Origin: Pyropia yezoensis
Lineage: Eukaryota > Rhodophyta > Bangiophyceae > Bangiales > Bangiaceae
Assembly (NCBI GenBank): GCA_009829735.1
Contig: CM020618.1
Coordinates: forward strand, 1,294,425-1,358,424
Direction: 5' to 3'
DNA: 64,000 nucleotides
The notes under the pieces were generated by a model. It was not told where the DNA came from. It was given only the letters and a program-made list of their open reading frames with translations, and did no database searches. The position numbers and the translations under genes are program-made. Shown one piece after another: positions 19,354-28,734 of the stretch. Within the stretch, counting starts at the first letter, position 1. Each line of letters begins with the position of its first letter.

Positions 19354-20393
19354 CTAGTCTCCCGAAGGCTGTTGTTGGAGTAAGTAACAACCAAGTTGGT
19401 CGTAATTCGCGTCCACGTCAACGATGTAGTGAGCCCCGGGTCTGGGGATCGCTAGCACCGGTGGGTTGCAGAGGAGTTCTCGCAACCTGTCAAACGCTTC
19501 TTGCTCCGGGGGTGACGGGGCATCCAATCTTTTAGGCACCTCAGAACTTACTAAGCGGCTCAACGGTGCAGACACTTTGGCATAGTTCGCCACACAGCGT
19601 CTGTACACGTTACACATAGCCAGGAAGCTCCTGAGCTGTGTCTGCGTCAGGAGGATATTCGCCCGACGGATGGCCATGAGGCTCCTCTCATTGACCCCAA
19701 TGCGACCTGGCCTTACTATATGGCCCAGGAACTCCACCTCGTTACTGAAGAGGTGACACTTCGTAGGTTTGAGTGTCACTCCTGCTTCATTCAGCAGGGT
19801 GAACCCTCTGTCGAAGGGGGGCAGATGTCCTTCGGCACTCCCGGAGAACACAATGATATCGTTCAGGTATACAAGTGCGAACTGCCACTTGGCACCGGCG
19901 AGTATCAGGTCAATAGCTCGCTGTAAAGTCGCAGGTGCGTTGCAAAGCCCAAAGAGGAGTCGTGTGCACTGGTAAACTCCACAGTGGCACTTGAAGGCGG
20001 TCAAATGCCTGTCCTCCTCCCTTATGGGGATCTGCCAGTACCCCACATGCATTCCGTCGTGGAAACGTTCTGTGCCTCACCGAGTGAGTCGAGGCAATCG
20101 TCTATACGGGTTAAGGGGTCACTGTCCCTTACCGTCCGCTCGTTTAACTTTCGGTAGTCGATGCAGAACCGCATCGTGCCATCTGACTTGGGCACCAAGA
20201 CTATGGGACTCGGCCATTCGCCCGAGCTAGGCTCAATGACGCCCATGTCCGCCATGCGCTGGACCTGCTCCTGGGTGAGTTCCCGTGAGCTCGCCTCCAT
20301 GCGGTAGGGGTTCAAGCGCACTGGATTGGCCCCTGGCTTCAACACGAGTATGTGTTCGGTAGCCTTGATGAGTCCAAGGGCACCACTCCACAA
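19354..20393 (-). pseudogene. Reverse transcriptase, family B, active site lost
   Basis: The N-terminal half (20393-20022) gives GEWPSPIVLVPKSDGTMRFC and IDYRKLNERTVRDSDPL. The C-terminal half (20052-19354) gives GYWQIPI, LLFGLCNAPATLQRAIDLIL and VYLNDIIVFS. In the catalytic YxDD box the first Asp is Asn (YLND). The upstream Asp of the GYWQIP motif region appears as Glu (STTEC), with a frame shift beside it. Either change would be expected to abolish polymerase activity. Confidence 0.85.
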
Positions 20394-20813
20394 CTTGTGG
20401 TCTTCTGGATCAACTCATCCATTCGTCCATGTAGACACTCCGGGACATTCTCCCGATGTACCGTCGGCGACTCAGCCGGCGATATCGTCGCTTGACCGGC
20501 AGATTCTGCCGCTCCAATCTCTTCCCATTGCTGTTGAGTCACAGCAATGACGTTGCCCTCGTAGGTGAAAAATGGACGCTATCTTCATACCTCCGGGAAG
20601 ACGTCGAGGCTTCTTCGACGTGTTCAGGACCTCGACCCACCAAGGTAGGTCATCCCCACAAGTCATGGGGCCCCGTGCAACTTGCATTTGGTGAGTCTGG
20701 CACGCCCGGTCGGTGGGGGAAGCTTGTCCGTTCCCCCAGAAGGTAGTGCGCACACGCACATACTTTCTTAACCGAGGCGGGATAACCGTGCCCCTGTACA
20801 CTCGTACATGGGG

Positions 20814-21542
20814 AAGCCCCACCGGCAGATGGGCCGGTACCGTAGGCGCACGGGGCCGAGGAGGAAAAAGACGACCGGGCGCCCGCCCGGAGTAGCTCCC
20901 AGAGTCCACCGCCATCGGGGAAGACACGTCTTGACCACCTGTCGCCTGCGGCACCGCGGGCAGAGCATCGCCGCCACCCGGGCCCGACGTGGGCACCACG
21001 GGGACGGAGGGGGTAGTCCCGTTACCTGCCTCCACCGACACACCACCAACCGGGCGGGCACCCGCACCTTCTTGACCCACCGTCCCGGCCGGGGTGCCGC
21101 CACGACCGTCCGAAACACCGCCTGCGCCGTCTTGAGGTAGAGCCGGACCAGCACCGGCGACAGGAGCCATCCGGGTCGCCGGAGGAGTAGGAGTAGGGGC
21201 AGCCACTACACGCGGTTGACCGCCACCCGACGGAGCCGTCGTGCCGCTGCACACGGATGAAAACCCGCCCGGCGCGCCTTCCGGGACCACACGGACGGTT
21301 ACCCGGTCGTTTTCGCCCGACGAGCTCGCCAGGAAGCACTCGGCAGCGATGGCGGAGACGGGAACGTCGTCCTGCATCACCTCCTCCTCCTCCTCAAGTA
21401 GGAGGTCGTCCTCACCCCCGGGTACCTGGGGGTCCAACATGGTGGAGCCGGGGTAGCAGGGGCGCCCCGAGCCAAAACGCCGCAGCCGGCTCGACCCGGT
21501 ACAACGAACGCTCGCGCGGACGAGCCAGGGAAGCGCGGGCAC
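20814..21542 (-). pseudogene. Antisense ORF of family A, N-terminal part (diverged third copy)
   Basis: The frame (MLDPQVPGGEDDLL, then an acidic run) matches the N-terminal ~230 residues of the antisense ORF at 57629-60076. Shared blocks include SSVCSGTT.PS.GGQP, GQD..SPMAVD and GSYSGRAP. The two differ by many substitutions and by length changes that keep the frame. At about 20814 the similarity stops and the frame continues, still open, into the protease-RT spacer of the family B element. The rest of the ORF (the conserved C-terminal 550 residues) is missing. Confidence 0.65.
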
Positions 21543-22029
21543 CCGCGCTTATAACCACACAGCTCACCACGAGCAATACGGCAGCGCGGGACGACCCGCG
21601 CCAGCCGAGATACGAGGACGCTCCACACAGGCACCTGGATCGGGGCCACGCCCTCTTCACACGGGGTAATCAAGGGGGGTCACCCCCAACCGCCCCCACG
21701 CAACGCGGGCAGCCCCCGCCCCCCACTCAATCGTCCACACGAGAGGGGCCCCCCTACCACCAGACGCCTGGTGGCGGATCCGCTTGCACCACCCCTCGGA
21801 AAGGGGAATCGTAAACAAAAACCCGCATCGAAAATTCAACGGTCCAGAAAACGGATCGTGTGTGTACCACACAAAGGGGGGCACCCCCCTCAGACAACCT
21901 CGAAAAGGGGTGTCTGTCGCGACAGGGCGCAAAGCCCCACCGGACTGGTAAACGGTCACGCGACCCATTTACATTCGTAAGCCCGAATGCAACTCGACCC
22001 GAGGACGGGCCGAATCTAATGGGGGGATA
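21543..22029 (+). other. 3' noncoding region of a family A element
   Basis: It matches 60077-60661 and 51275-51858: CCCCTCGGAAAGGGG, ACGGATCGTGTGTGTACC, then CTCGACCCGAGGACGGGCCG and a purine tract (ATGGGGGGATA) directly before the LTR. This is the 5' flank of the antisense ORF and the 3' end of the sense genome. Confidence 0.8.
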
Positions 22030-22392
22030 TGTAGCGATATGGTTGGCCGTATTGTGACCCTAATATTAGGGGGGCTACTTCTAACCCTTAACTTTCAATT
22101 TGGGAGTCCGTACTGGTCACGGTATCTATAAGTTACGTATGATCAGAGGGACTTGCATCATAAGGTGGAGGGTAGTTAGTAGTGTCTCCGAGGGTTTATA
22201 ATGAGGGGGCCGGCAGCGAATCCACCTCCGGCCAAGGTAGAACAACAAACCCCTCCCATTTGGGCTCCCATCTTGGTCCCGTGGCTTACGCTCCAAGGAC
22301 AGCAACCTTGGCCTCCCGGTGACGTTGGTGCCGATCCCCCTTGGTGAGTGTTCCCTGAGAGTGGACGTGTAGCGGATACCTATTGTGCTGCA
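22030..22392 (+). repeat. 3' LTR of family A (third locus)
   Basis: A 363-bp LTR starting TGTAGCG and ending TGCTGCA, a diverged copy of the family A LTR. It is preceded by the family A 3' noncoding region and a polypurine tract, so it is a 3' LTR in + orientation. A TATA-like TTTATAA lies at 22195. Confidence 0.9.
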
Positions 22393-22660
22393 CCTTGGAG
22401 CGCAGGCCACGGGACCAAGTTGAGAGCCCAATTGGGGGGGGTTTGTTGTTCTACCATGGCCGGCGGTGGATTCGCCGCCGGCCTTCTCGTCATAAACCTT
22501 CGGAGACACTACTAAATACCCTCCATCCCAAGATGCAAGTCCCTCTGGTCATACGTCACTTAGAGATACCGTGACCAATACGGGCTCCCGAATTGAAAGT
22601 TAAGGGTTAGAAGCAGTCCCCCTACATAAGGGTCACAATACGGTCATCCATATTGCTACA
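22393..22660 (-). repeat. Inverted partial LTR, family A
   Basis: The reverse complement of the first ~268 bases of the same LTR, ending CATATTGCTACA at 22660 (complement of TGTAGCAATATG). It meets the preceding LTR head-on at CTGCA/CCTTGG. The last ~95 bases of the LTR are absent, so it is a truncated fragment, not a complete solo LTR. Confidence 0.88.
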
Positions 22661-23266
22661 GACGGCCAACTGGGAGGACGGCCACTGCCGCCCACAGCAG
22701 TGCCGGGAGGGCAAGGGGGCGGGGACGACGGGCTGCGGCGAGAGCGTGCGCAGGTTGTCCGGCAGAGGCAAAGTGGGCGAAGCGTGAGCGTGCAACCCTG
22801 CACTGGACACTTGTGCATTCGTGTGGGCAGGTCGTGGCCACTCTCGTGAGCGCAAGTCTCGTGCGGGCCCAAAGACTCAACACCCGCTCGTTCGACTCAC
22901 AAAAGATGTTGCGTACCTGGCAAACGACGCGGCAGGGCACGGGACAGTGAGTAGATCCAAGCGTGATTGGACCTCACAAGGTGGTCCCTTGCTGGAGCGC
23001 AGGGACGTGTCAGCTTGACTTGTGACTCGGCCTTCTCTTGAGTGGACGTACTGCACGGATAAAGCGGGTTGGGATGGGAGATTCTCGGGGGCGCTTCGAA
23101 GTGTGACCGTCGAGTGGTGGCGAGTGCAGGCGACGTCGTGCGCCGCTGTAGGGCTGTCAAGTACCCAACCAGCGCTGCACTTGTAGCCTACGTCGACATC
23201 TCCGGCCAGCCTCGAATTCACCCATTTGACCTGATCATCAGGACGATCTCATGCCAACCCGTGGGT
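22661..23266. other. No recognisable gene
   Basis: 606 bases between the inverted LTR and the hAT target duplication. Short frames only, no motif recognised. Confidence 0.5.
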
Positions 23267-23274
23267 CTGGGGGC
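23267..23274. repeat. hAT target-site duplication, left
   Basis: CTGGGGGC, identical to 27192-27199. Confidence 0.85.
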
Positions 23275-23499
23275 CAGGGTTGTCATACGATAATTATGCA
23301 TGTTATAAACAACCATTAAATTGTCAATAATTATAGAGGTCTGGAAAAAGCCGGTTGATAAATATGGCCACGTGTTTACACGTGTCTGTAGTACACATGT
23401 AAAGTGACGCCCCAGGAAAGCGACCGGGCTCCGCTGGATGAGGACGGAGCGTGCCGGGACAGGGGGGCAGGCAGCCTTCCACACCCCAGCCAGACGCAA

Positions 23500-23680
23500 T
23501 CGACGCATCCTGCGCGCGCGGTGCATGTCCGTCGCGCCGGTGGTGTGGCGCTCCCGGTCTGCCGCAACGGGCGGCGCCACACCCCCCTTTCCGAGCGCCT
23601 TTGCGCCCATCCTGTGCGTAGAGCCCCATCCTGTGCACCCCCTTGCTGTCGGTGGCGCGTCTGGCGCGGGGCTCTTTGTC
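23500..23680. repeat. Subterminal inverted repeat of the hAT element, left arm
   Basis: The complement of this segment resembles 26170-26330. Translated, the left arm on the minus strand gives KGGVAPPVAADRERHTTGAT and the right arm on the plus strand gives KGVLLPPAAADRERRTSGAT. The likeness is patchy and includes a short motif (GTG(C/T)ACAGGATGG) that is itself repeated. Confidence 0.5.
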
Positions 23681-24107
23681 GGCCCCCCGTTCCTGGAGGC
23701 CCATGAACTCCTCAAGCGCCAACAACACTCTCCTGTGCGCGTCCTCCGTGTCGGCGTCGGCGGTGGTGCGGCGCTGTCGGTGGGTGGCGGGGTGGAGGAG
23801 GACGAAGAAGCAACTGGACTGCACCGCTGCCGTCCTGTGTGGGCCGTCCTTTTCACCGTAGCTGGCGGTGTGTCGATGTCGGTCGGAAAGTGCGTGGGTA
23901 GGCGCAATCAGCTGGCCTTGGCGGGGCTGGACCCAGAGAGGCTTCTTTACAGATCCACATCGAACAATACGAAAGCCGTGGTCTCTCACATAGAAGAGGA
24001 CTCCTGTGTCAAACGTGGTGTGACATCATTGGAGGGCTGCTCTGGCGAGCCACCATCGGCGTCGTCCAGCCCATCGCTCATACCAACGTCAAAGATATCT
24101 GCCGCGC

Positions 24108-26146
24108 TCATGTCGTCGTCGTCTTCAACGTCATCTTGGCCAGCAACGCCGTCAAGTTGGACACCCCCAGGCCCGAACAGAGGCGCCGTCTCGGGGCCCA
24201 GCCCGATGCCGCTAGGAACCGCAGGCAGGGAGCGGAGTTGAAGTAGACGAAGAGACGCTTGTGCAGCCTGGAGTATGACAGCCTAGTGCGCAGCTTGCTC
24301 TGGATGTTTGCCGCGTTTGAGAACGAACGCTCTCCCGCCGCGAAGCCGACGGGCAGCTTCATGATCTTCACTGCAACCGTCTGCAAGTTGGGCATGCAGG
24401 AGCCCCACTGCTTCCACCACGCCAGCGGGTCCTTCACTGTTCCCTGCGCCCAGACTGCTGGCAAAACGAGCGCGCCCTGCGACTTGGCCTTGTAGGCGGT
24501 GAACTCCGCCATGATGTTGTCCGCCGTCGTGGATGCACAGCCGGGCGGCAGGTCCTTCTCATCCTTGACCTTGTGGTGGGTGAGCGCTAACTTGACGTCG
24601 TGCGCGGCGGCCAAGCTGCAGAGGAGATTCAAGGCCTCGGACAGCTCCGTGGTGTCGGGCTGAGACGGGTGGTCCGCGTAGCGCGGGTCGAGCAAATACG
24701 CCAGTGAGTGAACCGCGCGCAGGGTGAAGCGCTCCCTCTCGTGGAAGGACTTCATCACGTCCTGATTCAAGGACGTCCCGAGAGTAGAAGGGGGGTAGGA
24801 GAAGGAGGAAAAGTGCGTGCTCAGCCGAAACATGGCGGAGCGCACCTTGCCCAGCCCACGGCCGTTGCTCCGTGCGTTGTCGAGCGCCAGCTTCACCGGC
24901 TCCAACAGCCCGACCACCGTGGATAGCTGCTCCCAGTTGGTGTCGTCCTTGACCGCGCTGGCAGCTTTGATGGCGGCCTTGCGATGCTCGGGAGTGCCAG
25001 AGGCCAGGCACTCAGACTTGAAGGCAGAGTCGAAAACCGCCTTCTCCATGGCGCCCTGCGTCTTCAGCAACACGCTTGCCGCGGTCACCTGAGAGCTCCA
25101 CTTGGTGCTGCCCGGCCGCTGCAGCTCAATCGTCTTCTCGTACTCGGCCATCTAGCACCGCTCCAGTACCTTCTTGGGAAAGGCGTGCATCTTCCAGTAC
25201 TGCGTCATGGAGTTACAGAACGCCAGAGCGCGGGCGACGTACACGTGCTTGGAGATGTCGCCGTGCAGCAGGTCCATGCAGTGCCCCCCGCAGGGGATAA
25301 TTAGCAGCCAGGGGTAGCGCTCCTTGAGCAAGTCCCACACCGCCTTCATCTTGTTCTCCGTGTCCGATACATACGCGCACACGTTGCGTGGCCCAAGCTT
25401 CTCAATGTGCTCGGTGAAGAAGTCCGCCGTGTTGACCGCCGAGTGCCTGCTCTCGCCCCAGACTTTGGTCTCTGCGTAGACAGGCTCGGGCGTGAAGAAT
25501 AGCAGGTTGTAGATGCAGTTGTCCAGGCGGTCCGTCCAACCGTCTCCGCCGATCACGAGGTCGCCATGCGCGACGCTCCTGCGCACAAACATGTCGACGA
25601 TACGCGTCAGCTCCAGGTACTCTTTCGACAATAGGGGGCCTGAGAGCGACTAGCGCGACGGGGGGAGTAAGCGGGGTTGAGTGCCCGCACCACGTCAAGG
25701 GACTCGGGACTCGACGTGGTTGACAAGGGCATGGCCCGGCGGTAGATCCACTTGGCAACCTTTCTGTCGAGGGCCTCCGACTCCTTTGACGACATAACTC
25801 GCACGAAGCCTTCGAGGGTCTTGGGGCTGCCCGCCGAGCCCGCACTGGCGGCGGACGCAGCGCCGCTGCTTGGGCGGGTCCGCTTGGCCGAGGGGTTGTC
25901 GTCCGCCTGCATGGACGCCAGCTCTGCCGCGTATATGTCGTCCGCGCCCTTCTTCCCGCTCCCGACGAGGCGCTGCAGCAGGGTAATCTTGAAGTTCCGC
26001 GGCGGCGTGCACGTGTCCCCGACAATGTGCCTCTTGAGCCACGTGGGGTTGCTGAACATCTCCTTCCCACAGAAGTTGCACTTGACGTGCTTGTGCTTGC
26101 TACCCGGCACCACATGCAGCCACACGGGGTCACGTGGCGCGCCCAT
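24108..26146 (-). pseudogene. hAT transposase (BED finger, DUF659, hAT dimerisation), inactivated
   Basis: From ATG 26146 the frame gives a BED-type zinc finger (VKCNFCGKEMFSNPTWLKRH, then C at residue ~45), followed by a Ser/Ala-rich linker. A DUF659 core comes next (GDGWTDRLDNCIYNLLFFTP, VSDTENKMKAVWDLLKERYP, IPCGGHCMDLL). The C-terminal hATC dimerisation region follows (WWKQWGSCMPNLQTVAVKIM, then GERSFSNAANIQSKLRTRLS). Breaks seen: a frame shift in a C-run near 25670, a TAG nearby at 25653 (LPPSR*SLSGPLLS), and an in-frame TAG at 25152-25154 (VLERC*MAEYEKT). The fold-defining residues remain, so the copy decayed recently. It should have cut and pasted this element and perhaps related MITEs. 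Confidence 0.88.
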
Positions 26147-26169
26147 GACGCGCTCGCGCAGATCGCGCG

Positions 26170-26330
26170 ATGCAGCGTGGCGTCAGAAGCGCCACCAACA
26201 GCGAGGGCCGGCGCGGGGTGGGCGTTGAGACGCTTCTCAAGGGGGTCCTCCTGCCGCCCGCCGCGGCTGACCGAGAGCGCCGCACCAGTGGCGCCACGAA
26301 CACCCAGGGCGTGTACAGGATGGACGTCGG
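26170..26330. repeat. Subterminal inverted repeat of the hAT element, right arm
   Basis: The counterpart of 23500-23680 in inverse orientation, just upstream of the transposase start. The clearest shared DNA is CCGCGGCTGACCGAGAGCGC here against CCGTTGCGGCAGACCGGGAG (complement) on the left. Confidence 0.5.
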
Positions 26331-27191
26331 GGCGCTGGAGGGGGGGGACGTCGCGTCGGCTGACGAGGAAAGTATTCGGATGCTCCCCAGCGCTGCCCCA
26401 CCGACAATACCGACCGAGAGTGCGCACAAAGGCTGGCTGTGCGGGTGGTGCATGGACGAACTGTGTACCAATCAGCTGTTCTTCACTGAAGGCCTGTGCG
26501 CCGCGGCTGGCACGCACGGTCGCTCACGTGGGAAGAGATTCGTTTTTTTCCAGTCGCATGGTGCACACGTCGACTAGCGGGCAGTTCTGTCGTGGTTGAC
26601 AGATGGGGCGTTTCCAGCGACAATGCGGAGGCGGGGTGCCCACGCAGAGTGGCGGTGGTGGTTTGTGTGCTCCTCCGCGCTGCTGTCGCCGCGTGTCGAA
26701 TGGCGCCCAGCACAGCGGCTGCCGCCTGGTGCGCATTGGTGCCGTGGGACTCGCGGGAGATGACCAGGACGCTCACAGGCGCACGGCGGAGTAAGGTGGG
26801 ACACTGGCCGCTTCTTGATGCTCAGACTGAGCGGCCCAGCACAGCTGGCCCTCACATGGCTGATATCATGAGTGATGACGCAACAGGGCCGTGCGCTGCT
26901 TGTGAACCGAGGTCCGTGCACGCTCGCAGTCGCCCGACGAAGATGAGCTGTCCGGGAGCGGGCTGTCGTGCGCCTAGTCGCCCAGTGCTGGTGCGTTGAA
27001 CAGTCAACGCCTGGCACGTGCCGGGCCAGTGACCGGGAAGTCACATCAACAACACTGGCAATACGGGGTACGTGGCAATCCACGTGGCATGAAACATGAC
27101 AACCATGCTTGGTATGGTTATTGATAATTATCACGATAAATATTCAATAATTTACAGCATCAGAGTATATTGTTAAAATATTGCAACCTTG

Positions 27192-27199
27192 CTGGGGGC
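27192..27199. repeat. hAT target-site duplication, right
   Basis: CTGGGGGC, identical to 23267-23274. Confidence 0.85.
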
Positions 27200-27339
27200 A
27201 GCCCACAACTTGTAGCCCGCGTTCCTCTCGACACAGTACGAAGAGTCTCCCGAATTGAGCCTGGGGCCTACTGACTATATCCCAGTACCCCTCAGTACTG
27301 CCTTGAATGTCATTCTTCCCGTAACTGGCTCCCCTGGTA

Positions 27340-27640
27340 ATCCCACACCGCCAGCCGCCAACACCGCCACCACCTTCCCCCGCCCCACCCAGCAAGCCAC
27401 CAATGAGACCACCACAACCCCCCCCCGCCCAGCACCGCCAGCCGCCGACACCGCCATCACCTTCCCCCCGCCCAGCACCGCGCGCCGCCAACACCGCCAC
27501 CACCTTCCCCCCGCCCCGCACCGCCAGCGGCCAACACCGCCACAACCTTGTGCCCCCCCCCCGCACCGCCACCTGCCAGCACCACAACCACCTGCCCCTC
27601 GCCCCGCAACGCCAGCCTCAAACACGGCCACCACCAGGCC
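27340..27640. repeat. 43-bp C-rich minisatellite
   Basis: The motif CACCGCCA(C/T)CACCTTCCCC recurs at about 43-base spacing with GCCCAGCACCGCC-type filler. Strong C/A bias on the + strand. Open frames here are a result of composition. Confidence 0.6.
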
Positions 27641-28126
27641 AGGGCCGCCCAAGACAATCTCCCACGCCGCCCCACGTGCGGAGCCCAGCCAAGCGCGGCC
27701 CAGCGGAGCACCGCCGCCACCAGCAGAGCACCGGGCAGGCAAATGCCGCCGCCCCCGCCGCCTGCCCACAACGCAAGCGCCGCCGCCCCCCGCCCCGTTC
27801 CGCCAAGACAAGCGCCTGCCAGCTCAGCGCCGCGCAGCCCGGCGCCGCCGCTCCCGGCATTGCGCCGCCAAGCGCTGCCGCTGCTGGCGGAGCACCGCCC
27901 GGACCAGCCCCACCGCAGCGTGCGATGCGTCGCCCAGCCCCACGCCGACTGCCGTCACAAATTTCCCAGAAGACGCGCAAAGTGAAGAAGTTTTGTTCCC
28001 CTGGCAATCTCTCTGACCAATGAGGCACGACGAACTGGGCTTAAGGGCCCCATCGTTTGGCCAAACCTGCTCATTTCAGACTGACTTCTATACGTAGTGC
28101 AAATTTCGTAGTTCCTCGTTCGCTCC
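27641..28126. other. No recognisable gene
   Basis: C-rich sequence grading into normal composition; no frame with a known domain. Confidence 0.45.
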
Positions 28127-28734
28127 TTGCGCAAGAGCAAAGGACACCCCTTCGTGCCCGACAAGCAGGCGGGCCGCCCACTTGCCAAGCCTCCGCCGCA
28201 TGCAGACAGGAACGCCGATTCAGGCGGGCAGCTATTGATCCAGGTGCCCCCCGCAGACGGCGCGCCCCCTAGGGTCACTACTGTTGAAACCGCGCTGCCT
28301 CTGCACGCGAGGCACGTGGGACCCTTCGCCCCCACCCCCCGCCAGAGGATAACCGGCCTGTGCCACCTCTGCATCTCTCCAAACGAGACTGGACAGGGCG
28401 ATCCCTCGCGGGGCATACGCCGGTCCCAAGCGCTGACTACCGTAGCTGCGTACTTAGCTGCGGCTACCTCCGCCCAGACTCCCAAAGAGGCGCACATGGA
28501 AGGGCCCCGATCCCCCCCCTGCGTCACTTTTTCTTGGAGTGCACGACTTCAAGACAGCTGCCGGGCTGTGCAAACGCTGCGCTTGCCTCACGGGCGCGGC
28601 GTACTGTTTTGAACTCTGCTCAGGTACGGCGACGTGTTCCAGTGGGAAAAGGAGAACCCGGCGGCCAACCCCGGGAAAAAAAAAAGTCATTGGGCAGGTG
28701 CCACACCACAACACTGCACTACGCTACACTATGA
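28127..28734 (+). pseudogene. Possible C-terminal zinc-finger remnant of a non-LTR retrotransposon
   Basis: One frame carries GLCHLCISPNETG. A neighbouring frame, after a C-run, carries LRHFFLECTTSRQLPG, then a basic tail. A CxxC followed by H-x4-C in an HFFLEC context resembles the zinc finger at the end of LINE reverse transcriptases. The spacing between the halves (~50 residues) is too long for a typical one and no RT is present, so this is a weak call. The second half is repeated at 10615-10930. Confidence 0.22.

Larger units (their letters stand above)
17880..20814 (-). mobile_element. Family B gypsy pol, minus strand, truncated and decayed
   Basis: Reading leftwards from 20814: the protease-RT spacer (VRVYRGTVIPPRL), RT, RNase H, integrase and part of the integrase C-terminal domain (HFDVRVRNRRDRLRVGDWV) ending near 17884. 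No LTR, PBS, gag or protease active site is present. Its upstream end is fused to the antisense ORF of a family A element at about 20814. Several nonsense codons and frame shifts make it non-functional. Confidence 0.85.
23275..27191 (-). mobile_element. hAT DNA transposon, full length with target-site duplication
   Basis: A 3917-bp element. The left end is CAGGGTTGTCATA and the complement of the right end is CAAGGTTGCAATA, matching at 10 of 13 positions. It is flanked by the exact 8-mer CTGGGGGC at 23267-23274 and 27192-27199, the target length of hAT elements. Both ends are AT-rich for about 70-100 bases. Inside, on the minus strand, lies one hAT transposase gene, now broken by stops and a frame shift. 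The ends are recent enough for the target duplication to remain perfect. Confidence 0.85.

Noticed and set aside
23218..23989. Separate minus-strand gene left of the hAT transposase (MRDHGFRIVRCGS...)
   Set aside because: It lies within the hAT element, overlaps its end and subterminal repeat, and shows no domain; several frames are open in parallel.
27255..28028. Pro/Thr-rich 250-codon frame
   Set aside because: It is produced by the C-rich minisatellite; three frames are open over the same stretch.
28127..28734. A real LINE element
   Set aside because: Only a possible zinc-finger tail is seen, with odd spacing and no RT or endonuclease; kept only as a weak feature.
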